Positions 38,098-48,600 of a DNA stretch of 64,000 nucleotides are shown here, in pieces. A program made the translations under genes and the position numbers. Source of the stretch: SZUA-365 sp034002405 (GTDB lineage Bacteria; Bacteroidota; Ignavibacteria; SZUA-365). The stretch spans positions 62,001 through 126,000 of the forward strand of contig JAVFAS010000001.1 of NCBI GenBank assembly GCA_034002405.1. The letters are read 5' to 3'. The notes under the pieces were generated by a model. That model ran no database searches. It worked only from the letters and a program-made list of their open reading frames with translations, and was not told where the DNA came from. The first letter of the stretch is position 1. Each line of letters starts with the position of its first letter.

Positions 38098-40686
38098 ATG
38101 TTTCTTCCCAATTTCTCCGGGATCGTCAGCGAGCTGACCCCGAACAACCAGACACGATTTCAATGCACGGTGACGTTGACGCTCCCGCTCGAGGAGATCG
38201 CGTCCATCGAACCCGGCCGTCTCATCGCCACGGAGAATGTTCTCTCCGCCACGCGTGAAAAGCGGTACACGGTGCTGCAGATCCTCGGGGTATTCCCAGC
38301 CACGGGCGAATCGAAACGCGGCACCACCCTGCTCGCCTGCACGGCGACTCCGATCGGACAGGAGCTGCGGATCAAGGGCACGCGCAAGGAACGCGAGATC
38401 GTCACGGCCGACACCTTCCCCGCGTTCGGGGGCACGGTCGAGGTACTCGACGACGACACGACGCGGGAAATCATCCATCAGATCGCGCCCGACAGCCGGG
38501 TCGAGGTCAATGGCTCGCGCATCGACATCGGCAATTACCGCAGCAATCCGAATGTGAATGTCGGCATGGACGCCGCGACATTGCTCCGGGGCAACGCCGC
38601 CGTCATCAGCGCGCGTCCGCGGGCACGCACATCGATGACCACCTCGTTGATCCAGGCGCTGCTCCAGGATGCCGAGCATCCGGTCCACATCGTCTACTGC
38701 GATGTGAACAACATGGGCACGATGAGTCTCGCGCCGATCCTCTCGCAATTCCCCCATTCCTCGGTGCTCTGCCTCAACGACAAGTTCGTCCCCGCCAGCG
38801 TCTTTTCGGCGATGAAAAATCCCGGCGACCGCTCGGCGCACAAACGCGCGGTGCTCGACTATCTCGACATGATGATCCTCCCCTCGGTGATCGAGAACCG
38901 GCGGCACGATTTCAGCTCGGCCGTGTCGACGTGGATGCGGGAAAACCGCGTCGCCATCTTCCGTCCCAACGAACAAACCGTCGACGCATTCATCAACGAT
39001 ATCCGGGTGGATATTCTCGATGGCGTGGATGAAGATGTCGAGGAATATATCTCCGAACTGATGAACGGCATGGCCGAAACGTATCGCGGCGAGCGTTTCA
39101 CCGAAAAAAACACCCGCGACATGCTCGACATGGTCGAGGAATTCAGCCAGGAATCGAAAAGCCACTCCGCGCGGCGCACGCTGTATGATCTCAAGGCGGA
39201 AATCCAGTCGGTGTTCGAGACCTACTCCAAGGACATTCCCACCGCCGTCCGCCGCTCGATGCCGGAGGTGATCAGCGAACTCAACAACGACGAAAAATCG
39301 AGCCTGCTTGTCGTGCAGGGACAGAAACCCACCGACATCATGCGTTTTGTCGGGACGCTCGCGCAAACCCTGATCGAGGAACGCCTCAAACGTCTCAAAA
39401 TTCGGACACCGGTGCTCTTCATTTTCAACAACATCGACGAGTATGTCGGCCGAAGCGCCACGGCGGCGCGCGAGAGCAGCTCCGATCGCTTTTTCGACGT
39501 GCTGCAAACCCTGCTCATCAATGGACGCCGGCATGGACTCGGCTTCTGTCTGACGCTCGAAAGCGCCGCCTCGCTCGATCGCTCACTCGCGCGTCGCATC
39601 CAGTCGTATTTCATCGGCCCGATCACGTTTGTCGAGGAACCCGCCCGTATCGCCGATCTGCTCAATATGTCCGAGGATCTCCTGCGTCCCGCGGTGCATT
39701 ATGAAGATGGCGAATTCCTCTTTGCCTCGGCCGATTCCCCGTATCACCGGCGTGTGCCGCTTCCCGTCACCACACGGAAGAACACGGCCGTGATCCACAC
39801 CTGGCTCGATGAGCTGCTCGTGGAATACGAGCGTCGCCGGCAGGAATACATGGCGCAAGAGGAAGAGCGTCGCCGGCGGCAGGATCAGGAACGCGAGGAT
39901 CGCCGTCGTGCCGCGGAGAAAGCCGCCGCGGAAAAAGCGATTCTGGAAAAGATCGCCGCCGAACGCGCGGCACGGGAAAAAGCAGCGGCCGGGACGACAC
40001 CGCCGGACGAGGCCCAGCAGGCCGAGGACGTATCCGATGAAAAGACGGAATCCGCCGGCGAGACCGCGAGGACGTCGTCGTCCGACAAGTCAAAAGGCCG
40101 GACGACCCGCGACCGCCGCAAGCGGAGCGGGCGCCATGGCCATGAGGACGAGAATGACTCGGAGGCAAACGACGACGAGACGTCCGATGAGCGCGATGCT
40201 GCGAACGATCGCTCGTTCGAGGCGATCGACTCCGAGGACCCGTCGATGTTCGACGACACGGAGATGGGCGACGAGGAACTCGCCGCCGCGGACAGCGGCA
40301 CCACCGAATCCGATCCGCCGGCAACGGCAGCGCCCCCGGCGCGGAAATCCACGCGCGGACGTCGCGGCCGCGGAAAGTCCGGCCGTCAACCCGGTGCGTC
40401 CGATGCACCGACGCCGGCGGCAAAGCCCGCGCCGCAATCACCAGCGCCCCCCCCCACGCCGGAAAAGCAGCCGTCCACGTCCCCGACGCGCAACCTGACG
40501 ATCGAGGAATTCGATCCCAATGCCGGGAAATCCGCTCCCACGGAGCGCACGCCGTCGGCGTCGCACGCGGGCGACGATGCGCCCGAGGCGGCGAACAGTG
40601 CGGCAGCGGATCCCGACGCCGCGTCCGATGCAAAGAAAAAGCCTGGCCGCCGACCGCCACGCCGTCGCGGCACACGCAGCAAATAA
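38098..40686 (+). CDS. HerA-like P-loop protein with degenerate Walker A and a charged disordered tail
   Basis: An 862-residue protein that I could not place in a named family. The N-terminus (FSGIVSELTP, later GRLIATENVLSATREKRYTV) resembles the HAS-barrel of HerA-type ATPases. The expected P-loop position reads SARPRARTS (171-179), so G-x4-G-K-T became S-x4-A-R-T. A Walker B-like strand is VLFIFNNIDEY (D447, E448). A Glu/Arg-rich coiled coil spans about residues 575-650. The remaining 200 residues are a low-complexity acidic then Arg/Pro-rich tail (KSTRGRRGRGKSGRQ). It sits between dnaX and an exonuclease III gene, suggesting DNA repair or replication. ATP hydrolysis is doubtful. Confidence 0.6.
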   Translation: MFLPNFSGIVSELTPNNQTRFQCTVTLTLPLEEIASIEPGRLIATENVLSATREKRYTVLQILGVFPATGESKRGTTLLACTATPIGQELRIKGTRKEREIVTADTFPAFGGTVEVLDDDTTREIIHQIAPDSRVEVNGSRIDIGNYRSNPNVNVGMDAATLLRGNAAVISARPRARTSMTTSLIQALLQDAEHPVHIVYCDVNNMGTMSLAPILSQFPHSSVLCLNDKFVPASVFSAMKNPGDRSAHKRAVLDYLDMMILPSVIENRRHDFSSAVSTWMRENRVAIFRPNEQTVDAFINDIRVDILDGVDEDVEEYISELMNGMAETYRGERFTEKNTRDMLDMVEEFSQESKSHSARRTLYDLKAEIQSVFETYSKDIPTAVRRSMPEVISELNNDEKSSLLVVQGQKPTDIMRFVGTLAQTLIEERLKRLKIRTPVLFIFNNIDEYVGRSATAARESSSDRFFDVLQTLLINGRRHGLGFCLTLESAASLDRSLARRIQSYFIGPITFVEEPARIADLLNMSEDLLRPAVHYEDGEFLFASADSPYHRRVPLPVTTRKNTAVIHTWLDELLVEYERRRQEYMAQEEERRRRQDQEREDRRRAAEKAAAEKAILEKIAAERAAREKAAAGTTPPDEAQQAEDVSDEKTESAGETARTSSSDKSKGRTTRDRRKRSGRHGHEDENDSEANDDETSDERDAANDRSFEAIDSEDPSMFDDTEMGDEELAAADSGTTESDPPATAAPPARKSTRGRRGRGKSGRQPGASDAPTPAAKPAPQSPAPPPTPEKQPSTSPTRNLTIEEFDPNAGKSAPTERTPSASHAGDDAPEAANSAAADPDAASDAKKKPGRRPPRRRGTRSK

Positions 40687-40780
40687 TGCGTGCTCGCCAG
40701 CGCATGATTCGGACAGAGCGGACAACGGCGCATGCACGCCGGAACATGATACGGGATGCAGCCCCGGGAAAGGACTGGAA

Positions 40781-41542
40781 ATGAAGCTTGTCTCATGGAA
40801 TGTCAATGGCATTCGTGCGATTGTCAAGAAGAATTTCTTCGAATATCTCGAGGAGACCGCGCCGGACGTGCTCTGCCTGCAGGAAACCAAGGCGCATGAG
40901 GAGCAGCTCGACGAGACCTTGATCACGCCGCGCGGCTACTACACCTCCTGGCACGCGGGCGAGCGCAAGGGCTACAGCGGCGTGGCGACCTTCTCGAAGA
41001 CCCGGCCGCACCAGGTTCGCAAGGGCACGGACATCCTCGCGATGGATACCGAGGGACGGATTCTCCGGACGGACTTCGAGGATTTCGCGCTGTACAACAT
41101 CTACTTCCCCAACGGCGGCCGCGGTGAGGAACGCCTGCGTTTCAAGCTGGAGTTCTACGACCGCATTCTCGAGCATTTCGAAGCGGAGCGGGCGCACGGC
41201 GTGCCACTGGTCATCTGCGGCGATGTCAATACCGCGCATCACGAGATCGATCTGAAAAACCCGAAGCAGAACGAAAAGACCTCGGGATTCATGCCGATCG
41301 AACGGGCCTGGCTCGACCGTATCACGGACCTGGGCTACATCGATACCTTCCGGCATTTCCACCCCGATGCCGTGGACCACTATTCATGGTGGGACATGCG
41401 CACGCGCGCACGTGAGCGCAACGCGGGGTGGCGCATCGACTACTTCATCGTCACACCCGACTTCATCGATCGCTGCAAGGATGCGTCCATCGAAATGGAT
41501 GTCCCCGGGTCGGACCACGCGCCGGTGGTGCTCGAGATCTGA
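40781..41542 (+). CDS. xth: Exodeoxyribonuclease III (AP endonuclease)
   Basis: A 253-residue Xth/ExoA enzyme that cleaves abasic sites and removes 3' blocks in base-excision repair. The start follows GGAAAGG. Conserved motifs are WNVNGIRA, the catalytic Glu in LQETK (E35), YNIYFPNG, the GDVNTAH metal motif, WRIDYF and the terminal SDHAPVV with catalytic His. The length is typical and all key residues are present. A bidirectional terminator follows. Confidence 0.97.
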   Translation: MKLVSWNVNGIRAIVKKNFFEYLEETAPDVLCLQETKAHEEQLDETLITPRGYYTSWHAGERKGYSGVATFSKTRPHQVRKGTDILAMDTEGRILRTDFEDFALYNIYFPNGGRGEERLRFKLEFYDRILEHFEAERAHGVPLVICGDVNTAHHEIDLKNPKQNEKTSGFMPIERAWLDRITDLGYIDTFRHFHPDAVDHYSWWDMRTRARERNAGWRIDYFIVTPDFIDRCKDASIEMDVPGSDHAPVVLEI

Positions 41543-41560
41543 GCGAACGCACGGAACACA

Positions 41561-41593
41561 AAAAAAAGGGAATCCTGTCGGATTCCCTTTTTT
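41561..41593. terminator. Bidirectional rho-independent terminator
   Basis: An A-tract plus stem GGGAATCC / GGATTCCC with a 4-nt loop and T-tract (41588-41593). The poly-A on one side and poly-T on the other make it functional on both strands, ending xth and the convergent three-gene exported-protein unit. Confidence 0.92.
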
Positions 41594-41636
41594 CTTTCCC
41601 CCGCGGGAACGCGCGCATGGCGCTTCCCCGCGGTGC

Positions 41637-44417
41637 TCATTGCCGCAAGGCGGCGGGATAGCGTACGAATTGTCTGGCGGGCGAGGCATGTTCCTCCTCC
41701 CGCCCCCGGATGCGCATGCTGCCGCCGCTGTCGATTTTCACGAACATCCCCTTCCCCGGCACGAGCATTCCGTCCACCGGTGGCAGGTATCCGAAGACCG
41801 GATCGTATTCGTAGGTCGACCGCAGCATCCCGACGGGTGTGGTCACGACGTCGTCGAGGGCGCAGGGACCGCTGGGCATCCCGATCATGTTCCATCCGGA
41901 TTCGGTCGCGTCGAAGTGCAGCAACAGATCCCGTTCGAGACGCCCCCGCAACAGCACGCTGTCGGTACGCGCGAATTTCACCCAATAGGCGGTGAAGGGC
42001 TCGAGCTGCCATCGCCGGACATACCCCGAATCAGAATCCCATGCGAACACGGGCATTTGCGCGTCCGGGAGATACGTGGCCACATCCGGCTCGTCGGGCA
42101 CCAGCGGCAATGAAATGAGATTCCACCCCTCGCGATAGCGGAAACGCAGCACCCCCATGGATTTCGTCAGGGTGAAATGCACACTGGGCTCGAAATTGTT
42201 GAGCGGTGTGAATGCTTTCTCCATCGGATCGCTCGTGTAATAGAAGCTCTGCGGTGCCACGACATAATCACCGGAGGGGAGGTCAGGAAGTTCATAGTGA
42301 CCGGTCGTGTCGCTCACGCCCGTTCTGCTCAATTCTCCGGTGGCATGCACGGGGATCGCATCGATGCCCGCGCCGGTGACATCCATCAGACGTCCCGCGA
42401 CGCCATAGATTTTCTTCGATGTCACGGTGAGCCGCACCGCGATCAGCAGTCCGTGGTTGACGGCGTTTCCGCCGATGGTGACGGTTTCGGAATAGGATCC
42501 CGGCGGGATGATCGTCGTCGCGAGTCCGATTCGCAACGTGTCATCGTTCCCGGTATGGTCGGGAGGATCGATGGCCAGCCAGGACGAGCCTTCATCGGTG
42601 GCGGTCCAGTACAACGTGCCGCCTCCGATGTTGCGGATATGCACCAGCTGCAGTGGCGGCAGCGGCATCCCGCTGGAAATGGTCATGACGATCGATGTCG
42701 GATCGACGGAGAGCACGGGGGGCGGCTCGACGATTTCGAACGCGCCGGAGACATCCTCGAGCGGAGTCGGCGTGAGGGTACGAACACGGACACGGGCGTT
42801 CGTGGTGGCGGGACCGGTGACGGTCCATGTTTCGATCCCGCTCGCGGCGCCATTGGCGACCAGGGTTTCACCCCAGGTCGCGCCGTCATCGCGCGACAGC
42901 TCGAGAGTCGCGGCATGCAGGCCGATGCCGGACCAGCGCAGCGTCCCGCTTCCCCCGATGGCCCAGCGTTCGCCACCGGCCGGCGCGATGAGGTCGAGCG
43001 TCGGCTCGGCGGGAAGATCCGTCGTCTGGTAGAAATACCATTCGGCGCGGGGGTAATGGTTGTCACCATGTCGTCCGCCTCCGGCGGCATCGAGCACATC
43101 GCCGTCGAAGTGATAATTGCCGGCGAGCCCCATGACCGGTTCATCGATTTCGCGACGGTAACTGTCCGCGATTTCGGCATCGCTCCGCGGCGAGACCCAC
43201 AGGCGGAGCTCATCCAGAAGTCCGCTGTAGCCATAGGTTGTCTGCATATTCGGACTCGTCCACGTGTTTCCCAGCACGATCGGTACCTGCGCCTGCGTGC
43301 CCGGCGTGGTATAGAATTTCTGTCCCGCCGCGAGTCCATCGATGAACAGCGACGCAAGATAGCGGTTGCCGCTGGGTTGGAAGCGCGCGACGACATGCGA
43401 CCATTGTCCTTCGGGCACGGCGCGATCGCTTTCCATGACATCCTGCGCGTCACCGTTGGGCGAGAATCGGATGCGATCATTGGTTTTATTGATCCCGAGC
43501 CAGACATGGACGAGCAGAGCCACGGTCGAGGTCGTTTTGCTGAGGATGGTCTGGAAGGAGGGGTGTCCCCCGGAGGCCGAGGGCTTCACCCAGCATTCGA
43601 TGGTGAACGACCCGTGGAGCGGGATGCCCTGATAGTACGGAATGCTGAGATAGTCCATGGGCGCCGCATCGATCGTGGAATTTCTGAACGACACTCCGAT
43701 GCGCGGGTAATGCGGCGGATCGGGATCGACCATCCACGTACCGTTGCCGGTCAGGGTCCCGCTGTGCGGACCGACCGGGTCGTGGGCATCGCCATTGAGC
43801 CGCCACACGGCCAGCAGATTCGTCCCGTACAGGCCACCGTCGACGGCATGCGGAATGCGGTACAGGCTGCCGGAGGCCGTCGCGAAATTGATGGGCGCAT
43901 CCCAGATGCGCACTTCGTCGAGGCGGCCGATCCAGTAGTCCGACGCCAGGTTGCCCGCGCGGTCGGCTCCGATGCGCAGATCGTTGTAGGACCAACCCAA
44001 AAAGGTCTGCGCGTTGATCAGCCGGTCAAGGTTTCCGTTAATGTAGATGCGGGTGCTTCCGGATTCCGGATCATACGCGACGGCGATATGGGTCCAGGTA
44101 TTGAGCGGCACGTTTCCGGTGCTTTCCTGCACCGTGGAAGGATTGGGTTTGAAGCGAACCTTGCCCTGCGGGGAGAGGCCGAACCAGTATCCGGTGGCCT
44201 GGTCATTGCCGATCACCGCCATGGGGCTTCCAGCCTGGGCGGGGAAGACCCAGGCATCGATGGCAAGGCGGCCGGGGTAGTTGAGTTCCTGGCTGTGCGG
44301 CACCGAAATGTATCCCGATCCGGACAGCTGGAGATGCTGGTTGACGTCGCTGTACTGGGCATGGAGCCCGACGGGAAGCAGCAGGAGTATGGCGGAAAAA
44401 AGACCGAGGTGCTTCAT
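41637..44417 (-). CDS. Exported LamG-domain protein
   Basis: A 926-residue exported protein with signal peptide LFSAILLLLPVGLHAQ. Two LamG/concanavalin-like jelly-rolls occupy roughly residues 21-230 and 235-455 (GRLAIDAWVFPAQ; GSFTIECWVKPSA). An Ig-like stretch (LIAPAGGERWAIGG), a BACON-like domain (LSVDPTSIVMTIS) and a carboxypeptidase-regulatory-like domain (VAGRLMDVTGAGIDAIPV) follow. The C-terminal 180 residues hold two 'GWNLI/GWNMI' modules shared with the upstream metallopeptidase. No clear T9SS terminal domain is seen, so the export route is unclear. It may bind glycans. Confidence 0.82.
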   Translation of the reverse strand: MKHLGLFSAILLLLPVGLHAQYSDVNQHLQLSGSGYISVPHSQELNYPGRLAIDAWVFPAQAGSPMAVIGNDQATGYWFGLSPQGKVRFKPNPSTVQESTGNVPLNTWTHIAVAYDPESGSTRIYINGNLDRLINAQTFLGWSYNDLRIGADRAGNLASDYWIGRLDEVRIWDAPINFATASGSLYRIPHAVDGGLYGTNLLAVWRLNGDAHDPVGPHSGTLTGNGTWMVDPDPPHYPRIGVSFRNSTIDAAPMDYLSIPYYQGIPLHGSFTIECWVKPSASGGHPSFQTILSKTTSTVALLVHVWLGINKTNDRIRFSPNGDAQDVMESDRAVPEGQWSHVVARFQPSGNRYLASLFIDGLAAGQKFYTTPGTQAQVPIVLGNTWTSPNMQTTYGYSGLLDELRLWVSPRSDAEIADSYRREIDEPVMGLAGNYHFDGDVLDAAGGGRHGDNHYPRAEWYFYQTTDLPAEPTLDLIAPAGGERWAIGGSGTLRWSGIGLHAATLELSRDDGATWGETLVANGAASGIETWTVTGPATTNARVRVRTLTPTPLEDVSGAFEIVEPPPVLSVDPTSIVMTISSGMPLPPLQLVHIRNIGGGTLYWTATDEGSSWLAIDPPDHTGNDDTLRIGLATTIIPPGSYSETVTIGGNAVNHGLLIAVRLTVTSKKIYGVAGRLMDVTGAGIDAIPVHATGELSRTGVSDTTGHYELPDLPSGDYVVAPQSFYYTSDPMEKAFTPLNNFEPSVHFTLTKSMGVLRFRYREGWNLISLPLVPDEPDVATYLPDAQMPVFAWDSDSGYVRRWQLEPFTAYWVKFARTDSVLLRGRLERDLLLHFDATESGWNMIGMPSGPCALDDVVTTPVGMLRSTYEYDPVFGYLPPVDGMLVPGKGMFVKIDSGGSMRIRGREEEHASPARQFVRYPAALRQ

Positions 44418-44540
44418 GGTGTTGCTCCGGGGTGTCCTGAAAAATCCGCGGCGCGTCCCGACACGCACGGAGGAACGGCCGAGACCGGCGGCGGCCGGTA
44501 TCGGGTGTTCCGCGCGCGGCGGGACGCGACGCGGTCGGGT

Positions 44541-45635
44541 TCATTTCATCAACAGCATGCCCACGGTATACACGCGCGGGCCGACGGTGAGCCGGCAGGT
44601 GTACATCCCCGCGGGGAACGGCGCGGCGTCGAATACAACGGATTGCGGGACCGGAATATCCTGAATCAGCGCGCTCAGGTCGGCGATCTCGCGGCCGAGA
44701 TTGTCGTAGATGCGCAGCGTCGCGGGGGTGGTCGCGGCGTCACCGAGCCGGAAACGCAGCTGCGTCTGTCCGTGGAAGGGGTTGGGATAGTTCCGGTACA
44801 GCGCGGGGGAGTTCGGCGCGGGCGCGTCGTGGACGCCCACGGTCATCGACATGGAGACGGGAATGTCGAGCTGTGCGTCATACACCGGAGAGCGGACCTG
44901 CAGCACGGTCTGGTACGACCCCGCGGGTTGGGATGACGAAATGACGGAGACACGCACATTCCCGGCACCGTTGCCGTGGCTCGGCGAGACATACAGCCAC
45001 GGTGCATCATACTGGATCGACCAGGCCGCACCGGTGATGCCTTCGCAACCGATGGCGATATCCTGATAGGGCAAGGGATCCTTGTTATTCACCGCGAAGG
45101 TGAGACTTGGCGGATTGGCGGTGTATGACAGCGCAACGTAATTGAAGCGCACTTCGACCGTCGCCTGTCCCTGGAGGAAGGTACTCGTCCAGCTCGTTTC
45201 GCCGGTCATGTCCTCCCCGTCGATACGGATCTGGGCGATACGGGCAGGCATCGGATCGGGCAGCGCGACGAGAATGCCGTTGCTTCCCTCCCCGCATTGC
45301 CAGGCGATGGTGTAGGTCTCGGTGAACGGCGCCGTCGTGCTGGCGATGGCGCGGTAATCGCGGTAGGAACCCGTTCCGAGCTGCGACTTCCCGGGCGTGC
45401 CGATCACGCGGGCGTCGAAGATTTCGTTGGGGGGGGTTGGCGGAAGCTCGTATTCCTCGTATGCCAGGTCGAGTCCGCTGGTGCAGCCTTCACGCACGCC
45501 GAGGAACAGGTAAACCTGTCGATCGTTGCCGTTGCCGACACGCAGGTCGAGTTCCGCTCCGCGGTATTCCTGTGCGTGGAACACGGAGAACGGCACGACA
45601 AGCATGGCCAGAAGGAGAAGATGGATGGGTTTCAT
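44541..45635 (-). CDS. Exported BACON-like protein with T9SS type A C-terminus
   Basis: A 364-residue exported protein. TAAGGAG precedes the start, which opens a signal peptide (LLLLAMLVVPFSVFHAQ). The central part has a BACON-like domain (WSIQYDAPWLYVSPSHGNGA, then VSVISSSQPAGSYQTVLQV). The C-terminus is a classic T9SS type A sorting domain: YRNYPNPFHGQTQLRFRL, then LRIYDNLGREI and PAGMYTCRL, ending in Lys. The function is unknown. It starts 11 nt after the metallopeptidase gene's stop, so the two are clearly co-transcribed. Confidence 0.85.
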   Translation of the reverse strand: MKPIHLLLLAMLVVPFSVFHAQEYRGAELDLRVGNGNDRQVYLFLGVREGCTSGLDLAYEEYELPPTPPNEIFDARVIGTPGKSQLGTGSYRDYRAIASTTAPFTETYTIAWQCGEGSNGILVALPDPMPARIAQIRIDGEDMTGETSWTSTFLQGQATVEVRFNYVALSYTANPPSLTFAVNNKDPLPYQDIAIGCEGITGAAWSIQYDAPWLYVSPSHGNGAGNVRVSVISSSQPAGSYQTVLQVRSPVYDAQLDIPVSMSMTVGVHDAPAPNSPALYRNYPNPFHGQTQLRFRLGDAATTPATLRIYDNLGREIADLSALIQDIPVPQSVVFDAAPFPAGMYTCRLTVGPRVYTVGMLLMK

Positions 45636-45646
45636 GATGTCACTCC

Positions 45647-48600
45647 TTACCTGAGTATCGTACAACGACGGGTGAGAACCTTGCCGTCCGCTTCCAGACG
45701 GTAGGTGTAGATTCCGGGCGCGAGGCGTTGTCCATGATCATCCACGCCCGACCAGGTGGCGGTATAGGCGCCGGCGAGACGCATGCCACTCGCGACTTCC
45801 GCGACGCGGCGACCGAGCAGATCATGCACGTCGAGGCGGACCGGAGCATCACGATCAAGACTATACGGAATCGTCACGGTCTCACCGGACCGCAAGGGAT
45901 TCGGGTAGCTCTGATCGAGGGAGAAGCGCAGCGGATGGATTGATGTCGCATAGGAAAGCCGGAGCAAGCGCGTCCCGTTGACCGGCACGGTAATCTGGCT
46001 CGCGACATCGGTGCGGAATTCATGCAGCAATGCACCGCTCTCATCCAGCACGCGAAGCACATCGATCGCTCCATGCCGTGGTTGCAGTTGCAGCGTGACA
46101 TCCTCGTCATGCTGCACACGCAGGTTGCTGTTTCCCGGTGCGACGAACAACGTCCCGTTCTCGCTGCGCGCGTCGAACAGTTGTTCGGGCGGGGGCTGCG
46201 GCAACGCGAGAATGTCACGTTCCTCCTCGAGTATCGCGCGTGTGGTCAGCGCGAGGCGTTGCCCACCGGTGTCGCCCGTGCGCACGACCAGTGTCCCGGC
46301 GGAGGGCAGCTCCGCCGCGGTCCGCTCGTACAGGGTCGGGACGTGCGCGGGTGGTGGCGCGCCTCCCGTCCCGGCGATCGTGAGTTTCGCCGCCGGGTCG
46401 AGACGGACCCAGTAGCCGAAGCTCGGTTCGATTTTCAAGGGAATGGTGTATCCGGTGCCGGGGGTCCATCCAAAAATGGCCTTCATGCAACCGGCCGGTG
46501 TCTGTGTGATGGATGCAACCGGGACCGCATGCGAGATGCTGCCGATCATGTTCCATCCATACCCGTACGGCTCACCGATCCCGCTCAGATTCTCCATCGT
46601 CAGGGAGGTCACCTCGTTTCCGACGAACAGCGTACTGCGCGTCGGGGTCCGAAGCCAATACCCATCGCCAAGTCTCATCCAGTCCACACCGGTGTACATC
46701 CCGGTGGTGATATCGAATCGGAACACCAGCGTCGAGGGGTCGGGATACAGTCCGGCGGCAAACGCGTCGCCCATGCTCACGGGCACCGAGACCATTTCCC
46801 AATCCCCGCTGTTGTTGTGCACGATGCGGAACATGTCTCCGGTGATGTCCGGAATGAACGGCGGCAGCTGCACACGCATGGTGTCCTTGATCTTGTCGGG
46901 ATCGTCCTCGTCGGGAATGATGCTGATATCCCGGTTGGGCTTCTTGTCGTCGGCGTCGGGACAGATCCGCAACACCAGCGTCGAGTCGAGCTGGGTCAGA
47001 TGCGTCAGGGATATCGGACGTGATTGTCCGTTGGAGAGATGCTCGTAGATGCTCAGCACGAAGGGGCTCGCGTACGGCATCGCATCGTGTGTTCTGCGGT
47101 GCTTGAGCAGCAGTTCGAGATCGAGGCAGGGAAACTCGCGCGGATCGATGCGCTCGAGGTCGACGGTGATGTCGCTCTCCTCGGTCGGGGAAGGACAATC
47201 GGGCTCCTTCACCGTGATGGTGAAGGTGTACACCCCCTCATCGGTGAAGGTGTAATTCGCCGTTGCGTGCATGTCGATCTCGGGGGTCGATCCGACCTTC
47301 AGGCGCATGACGAAATTGGCACCGAGCGTCGGGGGCGACCACTGCATGCGGGCGGGCGCCATGCCCGTTCCGATCTGCACCCGGCCCTGGTACAAATGCG
47401 CGGGTTTCACGGCCCGGATGTCGGTCACGCTGCCCTGCGACGCGGGAATGTTGATCCAGCGAACGTCGAAGGTCCCCGGCGGCGGAATCGGCGGGAGATC
47501 GACCTGACCGGGTTCGAGGCCGTCACCCGCGCCACTCTGCATGCCGTAGGTCAACGCCACCGTTCCCTGTTTCACATGGGTGACGGTCAGCAGATGCTGC
47601 CACGGCTGCATCGGCTCTGGTTGACAGGGTTTCTGGCGGAAGCGCGCCACGATCATTTTGTGCTTCCATAACACCACCGGCAGCGGATTGGTGACCGCGA
47701 CGGTATCGCCCCCCCATCCCACGAACACGAAGCCCTCGGGAGGGGTGGCCACGGCGTTGTGCAGTGTCCCGTACGGTCCCTGGATGCGCTGCTCGAGCGG
47801 TCCGCCCAGCCCTTCCGGCCGGATGATCACGAGCTCGCAGAGTTTCGCATCGATATCTCTGATTTTTGGATGCAGGAGATATTCTCCCGGCGGTGTGTTG
47901 GGCGTGATGTCGAGCCGGAGCGGGTTGGTCGTCCCGCCAAACGGCAAGCCTTCGAACTCCTCGAACACCGTACCCGGAGGCGTGACGTGATGCACGAGGA
48001 AGCTGAGCGGATCGGTGGGATCATATCCCGGCCGTGTCGGGAGGACGAGGTCGGGCGGTGGGAGCGGGTCGAAGATGATAATGCCGGGATACGGTCGTGG
48101 AATCAGCAGACGCACGCAACTCGCGCAGATCGGACTGATCGTCGGATTCTGCTGCTCGAGCCGGACGTTGAATCCGTACTCACCGAAACCGAATTTCCCG
48201 GTATACCGGTCCGCGAGATCCCACATGCCACCGATATCGGTGATATCCGCCTCGACGCGGATCAGATACTCACCGTCATTCGAAAAGCCCATGACCCAGG
48301 CATCGATGGCCGCGACGTAGGTCGCATGCAGCCAGGTGGTCGTCCCCACGCGCTGCGCGGAAAGCTTCGGAGTGAAATCCGAACCCTCACGCACCATGAG
48401 CCGCACTTTAAGAATGGTACCGAACGCGCCACTGGAAAGACCGATCGCCGTGATGCGGTAGTAATCGGTCTTCGGGCGGTACCAACTGAACTCGCCGGTC
48501 GCGGCGTCTATGGTCAATGCACCGCGGACGGTGTAGTCATCGATGCCGGGTCCCATCGAGGGCAGGACCCTCGGCGTCGTCTGTCCGTTCGGTTCATGCG

